A DNA stretch of 64,000 nucleotides from Oscillospiraceae bacterium (lineage in GTDB: Bacteria; Bacillota; Clostridia; Oscillospirales; Oscillospiraceae): the NCBI GenBank assembly GCA_017405865.1, contig JAFQZN010000022.1:78028-142027 (forward strand). Direction: 5' to 3'. A program made the translations under genes and the position numbers. The notes below the pieces were generated by a model. That model worked only from the letters and a program-made list of their open reading frames with translations, did not search any database and was not told the origin of the DNA. Shown in pieces: positions 26,643 through 35,062 of the stretch. Within the stretch, counting starts at the first letter, position 1. Each line of letters starts with the position of its first letter.

Positions 26643-27473
26643 ATGATCCGCAGGCTCTGGGGCATGCTGCTCGCCGCCGCACTCCTGCTGTCTGGCTGCG
26701 CGCCTATGGAGGAAGGGCTGCCGACGCAGCAGGATCAGGCGCAGGATCTGGAGGTCTGCTTCTTTGACGCGGGGAAGGCGGACGCAATCCTGCTGACCAC
26801 GGGCAGCAGCGCCGTTCTGATCGACGCGGGCGAAAAGGGCTTCGGAAAAACGATCTTGACCTATCTTGAAGAGAAAGGCGTAGAGCAGCTCGATTGTCTG
26901 ATCGTCACGCACTTTGACAAGGATCACGTCGGCGGAGCGGCGAAGGTGCTCGAGAGCATCCCTGTCGGAACCGTCCTGCAGAGCAATCAGCCCAAGAACA
27001 GCGACGAGTATGCAAGCTATGTCAGCGCGCTCGGCGCCGCAGGGATCACACCGCTGACCGTGCGAGAGACGTATGCGTTTACGTTGGACGGCGTATCCTA
27101 TTCGGTCGATCCGCCGCGCCGGACAGAATATGACGAGGACAGCAGCAACAATTCCTCGCTGATCGTCACCGTTACGAACGGAGACAACCGCTTCCTGTTT
27201 ACAGGCGATGCGCAGACGCAGCGGCTTGCAGAGTTCCTCGATACGAATGCTGCGACCTGCGACGTGCTGAAGCTGCCGCACCACGGCAAGGATGAGCCTC
27301 TGCTGGACGCGCTGCTTGCTTCGACGCAGCCAAGGTATGCAGTCATCACCTCGTCGGACGAGGAGCCGGAGAGCACAGCGGTCGTCGCGGCGCTGCAAGA
27401 TGCAGGGATCGGCGTTCTGCTCACACGCAACGGCGCTGTTATACTGCACAGCAACGGAATAAGGATCACATAA
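26643..27473 (+). CDS. MBL-fold hydrolase lipoprotein, ComEC C-terminal-like
   Basis: 276 residues. Signal peptide with lipobox LLLSGC (Cys19), then a metallo-beta-lactamase fold: VCFFDAGKADAILL, metal motif VTHFDKDHVGGA, FLFTGDA and LPHHGKDEPLL. It resembles the extracellular nuclease-like domain of ComEC, but here as a free lipoprotein. It follows DUF4956 by three bases and ends at a strong terminator, so it is part of the polyphosphate operon. The substrate, phosphodiester or polyphosphate, is not known. Confidence 0.8.
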   Translation: MIRRLWGMLLAAALLLSGCAPMEEGLPTQQDQAQDLEVCFFDAGKADAILLTTGSSAVLIDAGEKGFGKTILTYLEEKGVEQLDCLIVTHFDKDHVGGAAKVLESIPVGTVLQSNQPKNSDEYASYVSALGAAGITPLTVRETYAFTLDGVSYSVDPPRRTEYDEDSSNNSSLIVTVTNGDNRFLFTGDAQTQRLAEFLDTNAATCDVLKLPHHGKDEPLLDALLASTQPRYAVITSSDEEPESTAVVAALQDAGIGVLLTRNGAVILHSNGIRIT

Positions 27474-27491
27474 CATACAGCTGGTTCTGGC

Positions 27492-27543
27492 AACGGACCG
27501 CTTTGCCTGACGGGAAACGTCAAGCAAAGCAGTCCGTTTTTTG
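27492..27543 (+). terminator. Strong terminator of the polyphosphate operon
   Basis: A 21-bp stem with three mismatched or wobble positions (27492-27512 with 27518-27538), a five-base loop, and a run of six T. Confidence 0.85.
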
Positions 27544-27608
27544 CCGATTGCCAAAGAATACCATGCAGAAATTGCGGCAGGATTTTCCAAAGTTGTAGCG
27601 TCAAACTG

Positions 27609-27637
27609 TTGCAATCGCTCAAAAGTACAGGTATAAT
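27609..27637 (+). promoter_or_regulatory. Promoter of the zinc-ribbon operon
   Basis: TTGCAA, 17 bases, TATAAT, 34 bases before the ATG at 27671. Confidence 0.75.
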
Positions 27638-27670
27638 GAAAACAGAATACAACAATGGAGGAAGATAGAT

Positions 27671-28564
27671 ATGGCAAAGTTTTGTGCAAATTGCGGAAAT
27701 CCCATCGAAGACGGCAGCGTGTTCTGCGATAACTGCGGCGCAAGACTGGGCGGCGCTCCTGCTTCCGCACCGCAGCAGTCTGCGCAGCCGCAGTACCAGC
27801 AGCCGCAGTATCCGCAGCAGCCACAGTATCCGCAGCAGCCTCAATATCCGCAGCAGCCGCAGTACGGCTATATGCAGCCTGCGCAGCAGCCAAAAAAGAA
27901 GACCGGACTGATCGTCGGGCTGATCATCGGCGGCGTCGTCCTGATCGCAGCGATCGTGGCGGCAGTGCTTCTCCTGTCTCCGAAATCGGAGCCGCAGGAC
28001 GAGCCTCCTGCAACGCAAGCCGTACCGACCGTGACGGAGCGACCGTCCGAACGTCCGACGCAGCCGCCCACGGAAGCGCCGACCGAAGCGCCCACCGAAG
28101 CGCCGACCGAAGCGCCGACCGAGGCTCCTACCGAAGCTCCCACCGAGCCGCCCACGGAAGCGCCGCTTCCCTATGAGACGGGGCTTGCCGCGCCGCGCGG
28201 CGAGGACTTCATCTGGATCTCCGACGCGCAGAGCGGCAGCCTTTCCGGCACCGCCCTCAGCAATGAGGAGCTCCTCGGCAGGTGGAAGGGCGAATTCATC
28301 TATAACGGCACGTGGGAGCTGGTGTACGTCACCATCGCCCGCGACGGAACGGTCACCATCGAGCCGTATCAGATCTATACCAGCGACTGGACGGATAACA
28401 GCGGCGCAGCAGTGCGCACCTTCCAGGGCACGTTCGGCGTGAGCAGCGTCAGCGGTCCCGGCGAGGTCGGCAACATTAACCTGTATACTTTCATTGTCAT
28501 TAACGGCATCCAGTACGGCGTCGGTACCTGCGGCGCAGGAAACCTCTATCTGACCAGACCGTAA
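27671..28564 (+). CDS. Zinc-ribbon membrane protein with PTEA repeats
   Basis: 297 residues. A double-CxxC zinc ribbon (CANCGNPIEDGSVFCDNCG) is followed by Pro/Gln/Tyr repeats (YPQQPQ) to residue ~75, one transmembrane helix (~78-100), an outer Pro/Thr/Glu linker with repeated PTEA units (~118-170), and a C-terminal beta-rich domain of about 125 residues (LLGRWKGEFIYNGTWELVYV). The layout puts the zinc ribbon inside and the domain outside. Its role is unknown; similar proteins are thought to take part in envelope sensing or protein interactions. Confidence 0.75.
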   Translation: MAKFCANCGNPIEDGSVFCDNCGARLGGAPASAPQQSAQPQYQQPQYPQQPQYPQQPQYPQQPQYGYMQPAQQPKKKTGLIVGLIIGGVVLIAAIVAAVLLLSPKSEPQDEPPATQAVPTVTERPSERPTQPPTEAPTEAPTEAPTEAPTEAPTEAPTEPPTEAPLPYETGLAAPRGEDFIWISDAQSGSLSGTALSNEELLGRWKGEFIYNGTWELVYVTIARDGTVTIEPYQIYTSDWTDNSGAAVRTFQGTFGVSSVSGPGEVGNINLYTFIVINGIQYGVGTCGAGNLYLTRP

Positions 28565-28595
28565 ACGGATCACCTTTTTGAGGAGGGACATCAGC

Positions 28596-29123
28596 ATGGC
28601 AAAGTTTTGCAAACAGTGCGGACGCCCCTTGCGGGAGAACGCGAAATTCTGCCCGACCTGCGGTGTAACGGTCACGAAGACCGTTCAGCCCGCTGCGCCC
28701 GTCTGCGCCAGCTGCGGCGGCGCACTGAAGGCGACCTCAAAATTTTGCCCACGGTGTGGGCAAACGGTCGGCGTAACCTGCGACCCTGCGGTGCAGTTTG
28801 CCCCACAGGCAAGCGGAAAACAGAAGAAACCGGGTCTGTTTTACGCAAATATTGCGCTTGCGGCGGTGTGCGTCGGGCTGATCGTGCTCGGCATCTTCAC
28901 CATCCCACAAAAAAAGGGCGAAAGCCCGACCGTGCAGCCCGGCAGCGTGCTGGCGGGCGACTACGGCGAGGGCGACTACGACGCGGACGCTTCCGCCGCG
29001 ATCGCGGCGGACTATGAAGCGATCGCGCGCGGCGAAACGCTTTTGCCCGCCGCGGAAGAGAGCGCGGAAGATTTCACACCCCACGCCTTCAGCGACTGGG
29101 CGTCGGAAGGGGAGGAGGATTGA
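28596..29123 (+). CDS. Double zinc-ribbon single-pass membrane protein
   Basis: 175 residues. Two zinc ribbons (CKQCGRPLRENAKFCPTCG and CASCGGALKATSKFCPRCG) precede one transmembrane helix (~88-108) and an acidic outer tail. ATG 28596 follows GGAGGG; the frame opens 18 bases earlier but the zinc ribbon fits this start, parallel to the preceding gene. It lies between the other zinc-ribbon gene and the large HExxH protein and is almost contiguous with both. Confidence 0.75.
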   Translation: MAKFCKQCGRPLRENAKFCPTCGVTVTKTVQPAAPVCASCGGALKATSKFCPRCGQTVGVTCDPAVQFAPQASGKQKKPGLFYANIALAAVCVGLIVLGIFTIPQKKGESPTVQPGSVLAGDYGEGDYDADASAAIAADYEAIARGETLLPAAEESAEDFTPHAFSDWASEGEED

Positions 29124-29125
29124 GC

Positions 29126-31972
29126 ATGGGCAAGGAAAAGAAGATCTTTATCAGCCTGCTTTCGCTGACGCTTGTGCTTGCGATCCTCGTCACGGGCTTC
29201 GGCTGGCCCGGCTTTTTCCGAAGCGCGTCCTCCCGCAGCGGCAGCAGCTCCGATTTCACGGTCGAGGGCAACAGCAAAGCCATTCACCTGCAGCCCTTGG
29301 ACTATCTGACCATCGACGCCCCGGAGAACGCCTTTGCGCAGGACACCGAGGTGCGCTTTACCGAGATCACGGACGATAGCGCGCTGGACGAGCTGGAATC
29401 CACGCTCCGCACCGACGTCGAGGCGCATAACGACTACGTCCTCGCCGCCTACGAGATCGACATGGGGCTGGAGCCGGATGAGCTGATGCCCGGCAGCTAC
29501 ACGGTCGCCATTGATCTGGAAAAGGCGGGTATTCCGGAGGAGCTGTGGCAGAGCGTCACCGCCTACCGCGTGGACGCGGACGGCTACTGGAGCGAATACG
29601 CCGTCAGCTTTGACGGAAATTCCATGATCGTGGAGAGCCAGCAGAACTCCGCCCTTGTCATTTCTGCGTTCGTCGGCTACGTCATCATCGACGAGCTGGT
29701 TCCCACGATCAGCGCCATGGATCTCAGCCTCAAGCGCTTCTTCACGCCGGAGGACAGCATCTACGTCTACGAGAACAACGACTGGCGCACCGGCAAGCGC
29801 ATCTTCAAGCTGAAATTCACCTACAACGACACCGTCGCCGAGCTGATGAAGCGCAAAGATTTACTGCGCGTTTTGGTGAACGACGATAAGCGGCTCATTA
29901 TAGCTGATGCGCGGGAAGCCTTGGGGCGGGAGCTGGGCATCCAGCCAAACGAAGTGACCGGCCCGCAGCTGCGCGTCTACAGAGAGCGCATCAAGGATGA
30001 GATCTGCCGGAAAAACGCGGAATACGTCGCCTTGGAGGCGCAGATCAATCAGTATGAGGAAACGCAGAAGCTGTCGAATTTGGAAATGATCGGGCGCGTC
30101 GCCAAGAACCTGCGCACCGCCTACCAGTATCTCAAGGAGCAGGTCAAGGTCAACATGCCCAAGTACGTCATGGACGTGCGCCTGTCCTACGTCGTGGGCG
30201 GCGAGGGCGCGACGGGCGTGACCGTCAACCACATCCTGCTCAAAAACTCCTATCTGATGATCAATACCAGCTATCTGCTGACGCAGGGCTCGGAGAAATG
30301 GTACGACAAGATGCTCGTCACCGCGACGCACGAGGTCTTCCACGCCTGCCAGCGCACCTATTGCTCGCGGCTTTACAACATCAAGTTCGAGGAAGCCACG
30401 GCGCAGATGATCGAGGACGACTGCAACGAGTACTATCTTAAAAACGGCATCACCACCCACGACGGCAGGGGCGAAAACGCAGGGAAGCTAGAGGTCTACG
30501 CCATACCGATCGACAAATTCTCCGTCACCTACGACGGCGAAACGATCAAATATAAAGGCGACGACAAATCCGACGCGGGCTATCCGCTCTGTCACTTCAT
30601 CCGTTACCTGCGAGACAAGCTCGCGCCGGAGATGACCTACGCGCAGATGTGCCAGGTCTACAAGAAGTTCTGGACGACGCCGACCGTGACAGAGCTTTTG
30701 AAGGAGCTGTTCGGCCTGAACGATGAAGGTCTGACGCTTCAGTTTCAGATGTTTGCCCACGATAAGCAGGCGATGTTCTATGAGAAAGCGGAGAGTGCGT
30801 CGGAAAACATGGATCACACGAAACGCTGGGCGTTCCCGTTCAGTATGAAATTCAGCGACGATACCGACCCCACCCCGCGCTTGCGCGTGGAGGTGAAGGA
30901 CTATGCCTATACCCTTCGCACGCGCTACCTCCTGCCCGTCCTGCCGACGGGCTACGATGGCGACATCGCGCTTTTGCTTGTTCCAGACCCGGGCTTTGAA
31001 GAAGCGCTGCCCGACCTGCGGCTCGTTCCCGCCGGCCCCAATCAGGCGAACGCGAAGCGCAGCAGGAACGGACTGTTCTTCCCCCCGCAGCCGGTTTGGG
31101 ACCCGTTCTACGTCATTGAGGCGGACGGGGGTACCTCCGACACGGGCAGGAGCGCGTACTACTCCGTCTGGACGCTGACCGCGCCTCAAATGGACCCGCC
31201 GAAAACCGAGGGCGGCGAGCTGATCTTCACCCTGCCGGAACTCTCCGGCGCAGCAGGCGCAGGGCAGGGCCTGATCGATGGCTACCGCATCACCGTCACC
31301 TGCTCGGACGGCACGGTGACCGAGAAATACTATCCCATCTCCGACGCTGCCACGGAGCAGTCGCTGTATCTCAACGATCTCAAGGCGAGCAGCTCCAAGG
31401 CGGAGGACGTGACCTTCTCCCTGACCGTCTGCGAGTACATCGACGAGGGCGGCGGCAGCTACACGTTCTGCCCCGAATCCGGCGCGATCAGCGGCAAGTC
31501 CGGCGGCACGTTTGAGGACACGCTCTCCTGGGGCAATACGACAAGCTCCGTGCGTATTGAGGGCGCGGAGATCACGGACGTGGAGGACGCGCGCGAGAGC
31601 AGCATCGGCGGACTTGTCAAGCAGGTCAACGGCACGGTGAGCCGCAGCGGCACGCTTACGCTGTCCGTGCAGGCAAACGTCGATTTGAGCGGCTTTGATT
31701 CGCTGGGCGCTTATCTGTATTATTACGACGCTGCCGGAAATATGATCCGCTCTGAGATGATCACCGCGCTGGAAAACGGCAGGCTCTCCGTTATGACAAA
31801 GGAAGGCAACGATCCGAACATGACCGAAACGATGCCGGGCAAGGGCGCAAACCGCATTGACTGGGAGGTGGACCTCTCCCGGTATCCGAACGTCACGCAG
31901 GTTCGTATCCACTTTCTCTCCTGGGGCGAAGACGCGATTGACTACTGGGCGTACCTCACCGTGAAGGACTAA
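29126..31972 (+). CDS. Large membrane-anchored protein with HExxH metallopeptidase motif
   Basis: 948 residues. One N-terminal hydrophobic segment (~7-27) anchors or exports it. A beta domain follows to ~200, then an alpha-rich region with ATHEVFHACQR: His402, Glu403 and His406 form an HExxH zinc site, and FEEATAQMIED about 16 residues later could give the third ligand, as in gluzincins. The C-terminal third is beta-sandwich-like. The protein resembles no peptidase family I can name. ATG 29126 has GGAGGAGG at good spacing; TTG 29120 is too close to it. It is co-transcribed with two zinc-ribbon proteins. Confidence 0.7.
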   Translation: MGKEKKIFISLLSLTLVLAILVTGFGWPGFFRSASSRSGSSSDFTVEGNSKAIHLQPLDYLTIDAPENAFAQDTEVRFTEITDDSALDELESTLRTDVEAHNDYVLAAYEIDMGLEPDELMPGSYTVAIDLEKAGIPEELWQSVTAYRVDADGYWSEYAVSFDGNSMIVESQQNSALVISAFVGYVIIDELVPTISAMDLSLKRFFTPEDSIYVYENNDWRTGKRIFKLKFTYNDTVAELMKRKDLLRVLVNDDKRLIIADAREALGRELGIQPNEVTGPQLRVYRERIKDEICRKNAEYVALEAQINQYEETQKLSNLEMIGRVAKNLRTAYQYLKEQVKVNMPKYVMDVRLSYVVGGEGATGVTVNHILLKNSYLMINTSYLLTQGSEKWYDKMLVTATHEVFHACQRTYCSRLYNIKFEEATAQMIEDDCNEYYLKNGITTHDGRGENAGKLEVYAIPIDKFSVTYDGETIKYKGDDKSDAGYPLCHFIRYLRDKLAPEMTYAQMCQVYKKFWTTPTVTELLKELFGLNDEGLTLQFQMFAHDKQAMFYEKAESASENMDHTKRWAFPFSMKFSDDTDPTPRLRVEVKDYAYTLRTRYLLPVLPTGYDGDIALLLVPDPGFEEALPDLRLVPAGPNQANAKRSRNGLFFPPQPVWDPFYVIEADGGTSDTGRSAYYSVWTLTAPQMDPPKTEGGELIFTLPELSGAAGAGQGLIDGYRITVTCSDGTVTEKYYPISDAATEQSLYLNDLKASSSKAEDVTFSLTVCEYIDEGGGSYTFCPESGAISGKSGGTFEDTLSWGNTTSSVRIEGAEITDVEDARESSIGGLVKQVNGTVSRSGTLTLSVQANVDLSGFDSLGAYLYYYDAAGNMIRSEMITALENGRLSVMTKEGNDPNMTETMPGKGANRIDWEVDLSRYPNVTQVRIHFLSWGEDAIDYWAYLTVKD

Positions 31973-31982
31973 TACTAAAAAT

Positions 31983-32116
31983 CAATTTAAATATTAATTG
32001 AATTTTGCTGTGCTACGCACAGCCATTTCAGCGCGTTGCGCTGAAATGCCGTCTCATGCAGACTTCGACGCGCCTTCGGCGCTATAAAGTGCTTTTTATA
32101 GTATTTTATCGAAGTC
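31983..32116. repeat. Cluster of intergenic hairpins
   Basis: After the stop codon come an A+T inverted repeat (TCAATT/AATTGA), GCTGTGC-TAC-GCACAGC (32007-32023), ATTTCAGCGC-GTT-GCGCTGAAAT (32025-32047), and a three-way arrangement in which GACTTCGA (32061-32068) pairs with TCGAAGTC (32109-32116) around two smaller hairpins. None has a T-run. The ATTTC/GAAAT stem recurs at 51425-51446 with different inner pairs. Confidence 0.6.
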
Positions 32117-32134
32117 TAGTATAATACGAAAATG

Positions 32135-32172
32135 GCGACAGCCCCTCGGGATTGAAGGGCTGTCGCTTTTTT
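32135..32172 (+). terminator. Terminator between convergent genes
   Basis: GCGACAGCCC (32135-32144) pairs with GGGCTGTCGC (32157-32166), followed by six T on the plus strand. On the minus strand only CATTTTC follows, so it acts mainly on rightward transcripts. Confidence 0.75.
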
Positions 32173-33367
32173 ATTGCAGCGGGATGCGAATGCCGTTGAT
32201 CACGATGGCGGTCGCCTGCGAGATCGGCTGCGGATTGAGGAAGGCGATGGAGCAATAGAGTACGCCGTCGTCGTCCCAGTCGATCCACAGATTGTCTCCG
32301 TAGGTGCCGTAGGACACGGTATATTCCGTACCGTCAGGGTACTCGAGCGTCAGGGTCGTCGGCCGGGCGAAAGTATACGGCTGCAGATTCCGAAGCAGCT
32401 CCTGCAGATGTTCGTATTCGTCTTCCGTGAGGAAGCCGTCCGTATCGCCGCTGTTGCAGAGCGCAAGGAAATCCGCGTCGTCCATGCGGTCGAAGTCGAT
32501 GGTGGGGAAGTCGGTCTTGAGCTGCGCGCCGTATGCAAAGCGGAAAAACTCGAGCTGGCACAGCTCCTGCTTTTCCAGTTCCGCGACGCCGCCGAAGGAA
32601 TTGAGACGCAGCGCGGTCATCGGAAGACCCGCTTCCTTCACGGCGGCGTGATCGAAAGCGATATTCTGCGTTTCCGGGAGCGCGGGCACGTCAAAGTCGA
32701 ACGTCCATTGACCGGGCAGGTCGATCGTCCGGTTGCCCAAGTAGAGATCCTCGCAGACCTCCTTGCTCGCCATGCCGAAGCCGCCGAGCTCGATATGCAG
32801 CTTGTGCCCGGCAATATCTCCCATCGGAGAGAGCACCCACAGTACGCTCGCCGTGCCGTCGGGGTTTCTGACGGTCGCTTCGGTGCGGCCGATCGGAACG
32901 TCGTCCGGTACGGGGGTATAATGGACGTCCCAGAAGCACCAGTAGGACATATCCTCCGGGAATGCAAAGCCCTCCGGCGGCGTGACCGTAAAGGTGAGAT
33001 AGAGCTTCGACTCCGTCGGGTCCTGATAGCCCATGATAGAGTCGACCGTGACGGTCGTGCCGTTGCTGGTCTGCGAAATGCCGAGGTCGATCGCGGCGTC
33101 GTCAATGATCTGCTGACCGGTTTTGTCTACGTGTACCTCGATAGGAAGATCCGTCATCGGATGTGTTTCAAGCAAGGCGGCGGTATTTGCGTGAGAGATT
33201 GCGTAATATGCGGCTGCGCTGAGACTCAGAAATACGGCCAGCGCCGCCGCGATCAGCGCGGCTCTCGGAATGCGGCGGCGCACGGGGACGGGCGGCGTCT
33301 CGCGGGCTGCAAGAACGGTCTCGTCATCGAGCGCGCCGAGGGCTTCGATCAAATCATGGGGTTTCAT
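32171..33367 (-). CDS. DUF4179-type anti-sigma/regulatory membrane protein
   Basis: 398 residues: a cytoplasmic N-terminal tail of ~35 residues, one transmembrane helix (about 36-58, ALIAAALAVFLSLSAAAYYA), and a long extracytoplasmic beta-rich domain, the layout of DUF4179 proteins paired with ECF-like sigma factors. The gene overlaps the sigma-factor gene's end by 14 bases. ATG 33367 is chosen because AAAGGAG lies upstream; GTG 33379 is possible but too near it. It should hold the sigma factor at the membrane until a signal arrives; this is inferred from family pairing. Confidence 0.72.
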   Translation of the reverse strand: MKPHDLIEALGALDDETVLAARETPPVPVRRRIPRAALIAAALAVFLSLSAAAYYAISHANTAALLETHPMTDLPIEVHVDKTGQQIIDDAAIDLGISQTSNGTTVTVDSIMGYQDPTESKLYLTFTVTPPEGFAFPEDMSYWCFWDVHYTPVPDDVPIGRTEATVRNPDGTASVLWVLSPMGDIAGHKLHIELGGFGMASKEVCEDLYLGNRTIDLPGQWTFDFDVPALPETQNIAFDHAAVKEAGLPMTALRLNSFGGVAELEKQELCQLEFFRFAYGAQLKTDFPTIDFDRMDDADFLALCNSGDTDGFLTEDEYEHLQELLRNLQPYTFARPTTLTLEYPDGTEYTVSYGTYGDNLWIDWDDDGVLYCSIAFLNPQPISQATAIVINGIRIPLQ

Positions 33368-33923
33368 CGGAATAACCACGCTCCTTTAAGTAAGATTTCA
33401 GTTGTTTTCGTGTGCGGTGCAGCATAGAGGCGATCTTGGCGCGGGAGAAGCCGAAACGCTTTGCAATCTCCGGCTCTGTGTCAAAATACCAGTAGCGACA
33501 GAGAAAGACGCTTCTCTGCGTAGCATCGAGCGTGGAGATAAAACGCTTCACGGTCTGCGCAAGCTCCTTTTTCTCGACCGCTGTCTCCACGTCGCTCTTT
33601 GCCGGCAGACATTCCGACAGCTCGTCCAGACAAAGCGGAAGCTCTCCGCCGCCGCGCTTATCGCTGTGGCTTCTGCGCCACAGGTCGATGGCATGCTCGC
33701 GTGTCAGCTTGGCAAAATACGCCTGCAATTGGAGCGGCGCGGCGTTCGGAATGCCGTTCCACGCCTTGAGCCAGACGTCGTTGACGCATTCTCGCGCGTC
33801 CTCTGCGTCGCCCAGCACCTGCAATGCGATCTTGAGACAGTACGCGCCGTACTTTCGCTCGCTCGCCTCGACTGCAGCCTCTGACCCTGCCTGATACAGG
33901 CGGATCAGTTCAATATCTTCGAT
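33354..33923 (-). CDS. ECF-type sigma-70 family factor, apparent ATC start
   Basis: 189 residues with sigma region 2 (ECVNDVWLKAWNGIPNAAP...AIDLWRR) and region 4 (LDATQRSVFLCRYW, EIAKRFGFSRAKIASMLHRT). The homology runs upstream of the first conventional start (TTG 33824) through IELIRLYQAGSEAAVEASERKYGAYCLKIA, but the frame has a stop at 33927-33929 and no ATG, GTG or TTG in between. A perfect AGGAGGT at 33931-33937 sits seven bases before the ATC at 33923, so I place the start there. It controls an unknown regulon with its membrane partner. Confidence 0.7.
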   Translation of the reverse strand: MEDIELIRLYQAGSEAAVEASERKYGAYCLKIALQVLGDAEDARECVNDVWLKAWNGIPNAAPLQLQAYFAKLTREHAIDLWRRSHSDKRGGGELPLCLDELSECLPAKSDVETAVEKKELAQTVKRFISTLDATQRSVFLCRYWYFDTEPEIAKRFGFSRAKIASMLHRTRKQLKSYLKERGYSDETP

Positions 33924-34139
33924 GATTCACACCTCCTGTCGGGGATCCCTTCACCCATAATACCGCAAAATAATGAAATCTGTTGCAAAAATGCGGAAAG
34001 AAACGAACGCAGAGGGAACAAAACGAGCGCTGCTTCTATGTCGATGCACCAAAACCTGTACAAGTCGCACAAAAACGGACAGAGAATCCACCCCGTTTGG
34101 TGCAGATATACAAAGAATGTAAATTAAAGGAAATTGTTA

Positions 34140-34168
34140 TTTACTTTAGTTCGCTAATTTGGTAATAT
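34140..34168 (+). promoter_or_regulatory. Promoter of the amino-acid ABC operon
   Basis: TTTACT, 17 bases, TAATAT, 33 bases before the ATG at 34201; AAAAGGAG lies in between. Confidence 0.5.
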
Positions 34169-34200
34169 GGTAGCGTACTAAAGAAAAGGAGATAACCACC

Positions 34201-35058
34201 ATGAAAACTGCAATGAAACTGATCGCATTGATCCTCGTGTTCGCCATGGCACTGTGCGTGTTCGCAGGCTGCGCCAAGAGTGAGACCGATACGACCCCGA
34301 CCGAGGCAAAGAAGGACGACACTCCTGCCACGACCGAGGCTGTACAGGCGGACGATTCCGACTCGGCCTACGTGCTGGACAAGGGAACGCTCGTGATCGG
34401 CATCACCGATTTTGCCCCGATGGACTACATGGAAGCGGGCGAGTGGGTCGGCTTTGACGCGGATATGGCAAACGCCTTTGCCGCCTATCTCGGCGTGGAA
34501 GCGCAGTTCGTTGAGATCGTTTGGGAGACCAAGACGATGGAGCTTGACAACAAGAATATCGACTGCGTCTGGAACGGCATGACGCTGACTGACGCCGTCA
34601 AGACCGCGATGGAGACCTCGAACGCCTACTGCAACAACGCGCAGGTCGTCGTCGTCAGAAGCGACGTCGCCGCGCAGTATCAGGATATCGACAGCATCCG
34701 CGATCTGAAATTCGTCGTGGAAGCGGGCAGCGCAGGCGCGGAGCAGCTGGACGCGCTCAATATTCCCTATATTGAGGCGGATTCCCAGGCGGACGCGCTG
34801 ATGGAGGTTGCCGCAGGTACCTCCGAGGCGTGCGTCATCGACCTTTTGATGGCGGGCGCTATGATCGGCGAGGGCACAAGCTATGCCGATCTGACCTATA
34901 CCGTCGCGCTCAACAGTGAAGAATACGGCGTCGGCTTCCGCAAGGGCTCCGACCTTGCCGCAAAGCTGAATGAGTTCTTTGCCGCAGCCTACAAGGACGG
35001 CTCCATGCTGGCGATCGCCGAGAAATACGGCGTTCAGGAGTCGCTGATCGCGCAGTAA
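34201..35058 (+). CDS. Amino-acid ABC transporter substrate-binding lipoprotein
   Basis: 285 residues. Signal peptide with lipobox VFAGC, an acidic Thr-rich linker, then a family 3 (polar amino acid/GlnH-like) binding domain: GTLVIGITDFAPMDYMEAGEWVGFDADMA in two parts, NKNIDCVWNGMTLT, and a C-terminal VGFRKGSDLAAKLNEFF. The protein captures an amino acid outside the membrane for the permease and ATPase encoded next. The exact amino acid cannot be read from sequence. Confidence 0.9.
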   Translation: MKTAMKLIALILVFAMALCVFAGCAKSETDTTPTEAKKDDTPATTEAVQADDSDSAYVLDKGTLVIGITDFAPMDYMEAGEWVGFDADMANAFAAYLGVEAQFVEIVWETKTMELDNKNIDCVWNGMTLTDAVKTAMETSNAYCNNAQVVVVRSDVAAQYQDIDSIRDLKFVVEAGSAGAEQLDALNIPYIEADSQADALMEVAAGTSEACVIDLLMAGAMIGEGTSYADLTYTVALNSEEYGVGFRKGSDLAAKLNEFFAAAYKDGSMLAIAEKYGVQESLIAQ

Positions 35059-35062
35059 GGCG

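Noticed and set aside
28066-28165. Short DNA repeats in the zinc-ribbon gene as a regulatory or mobile repeat
   Set aside because: They code in frame for PTEA units of an extracellular linker and need no other explanation.
27098-28675. Minus-strand frame opposite the MBL and zinc-ribbon genes
   Set aside because: Its repeats (RFGGRFGRRF, GASVGASVG in another frame) are the complement of the PTEA-coding DNA and not a separate gene.
32174-33427. Plus-strand frame of 417 codons opposite the DUF4179-type gene
   Set aside because: It has no recognisable domain, while the minus strand has a sigma/anti-sigma pair with a clear membrane helix and good ribosome sites.
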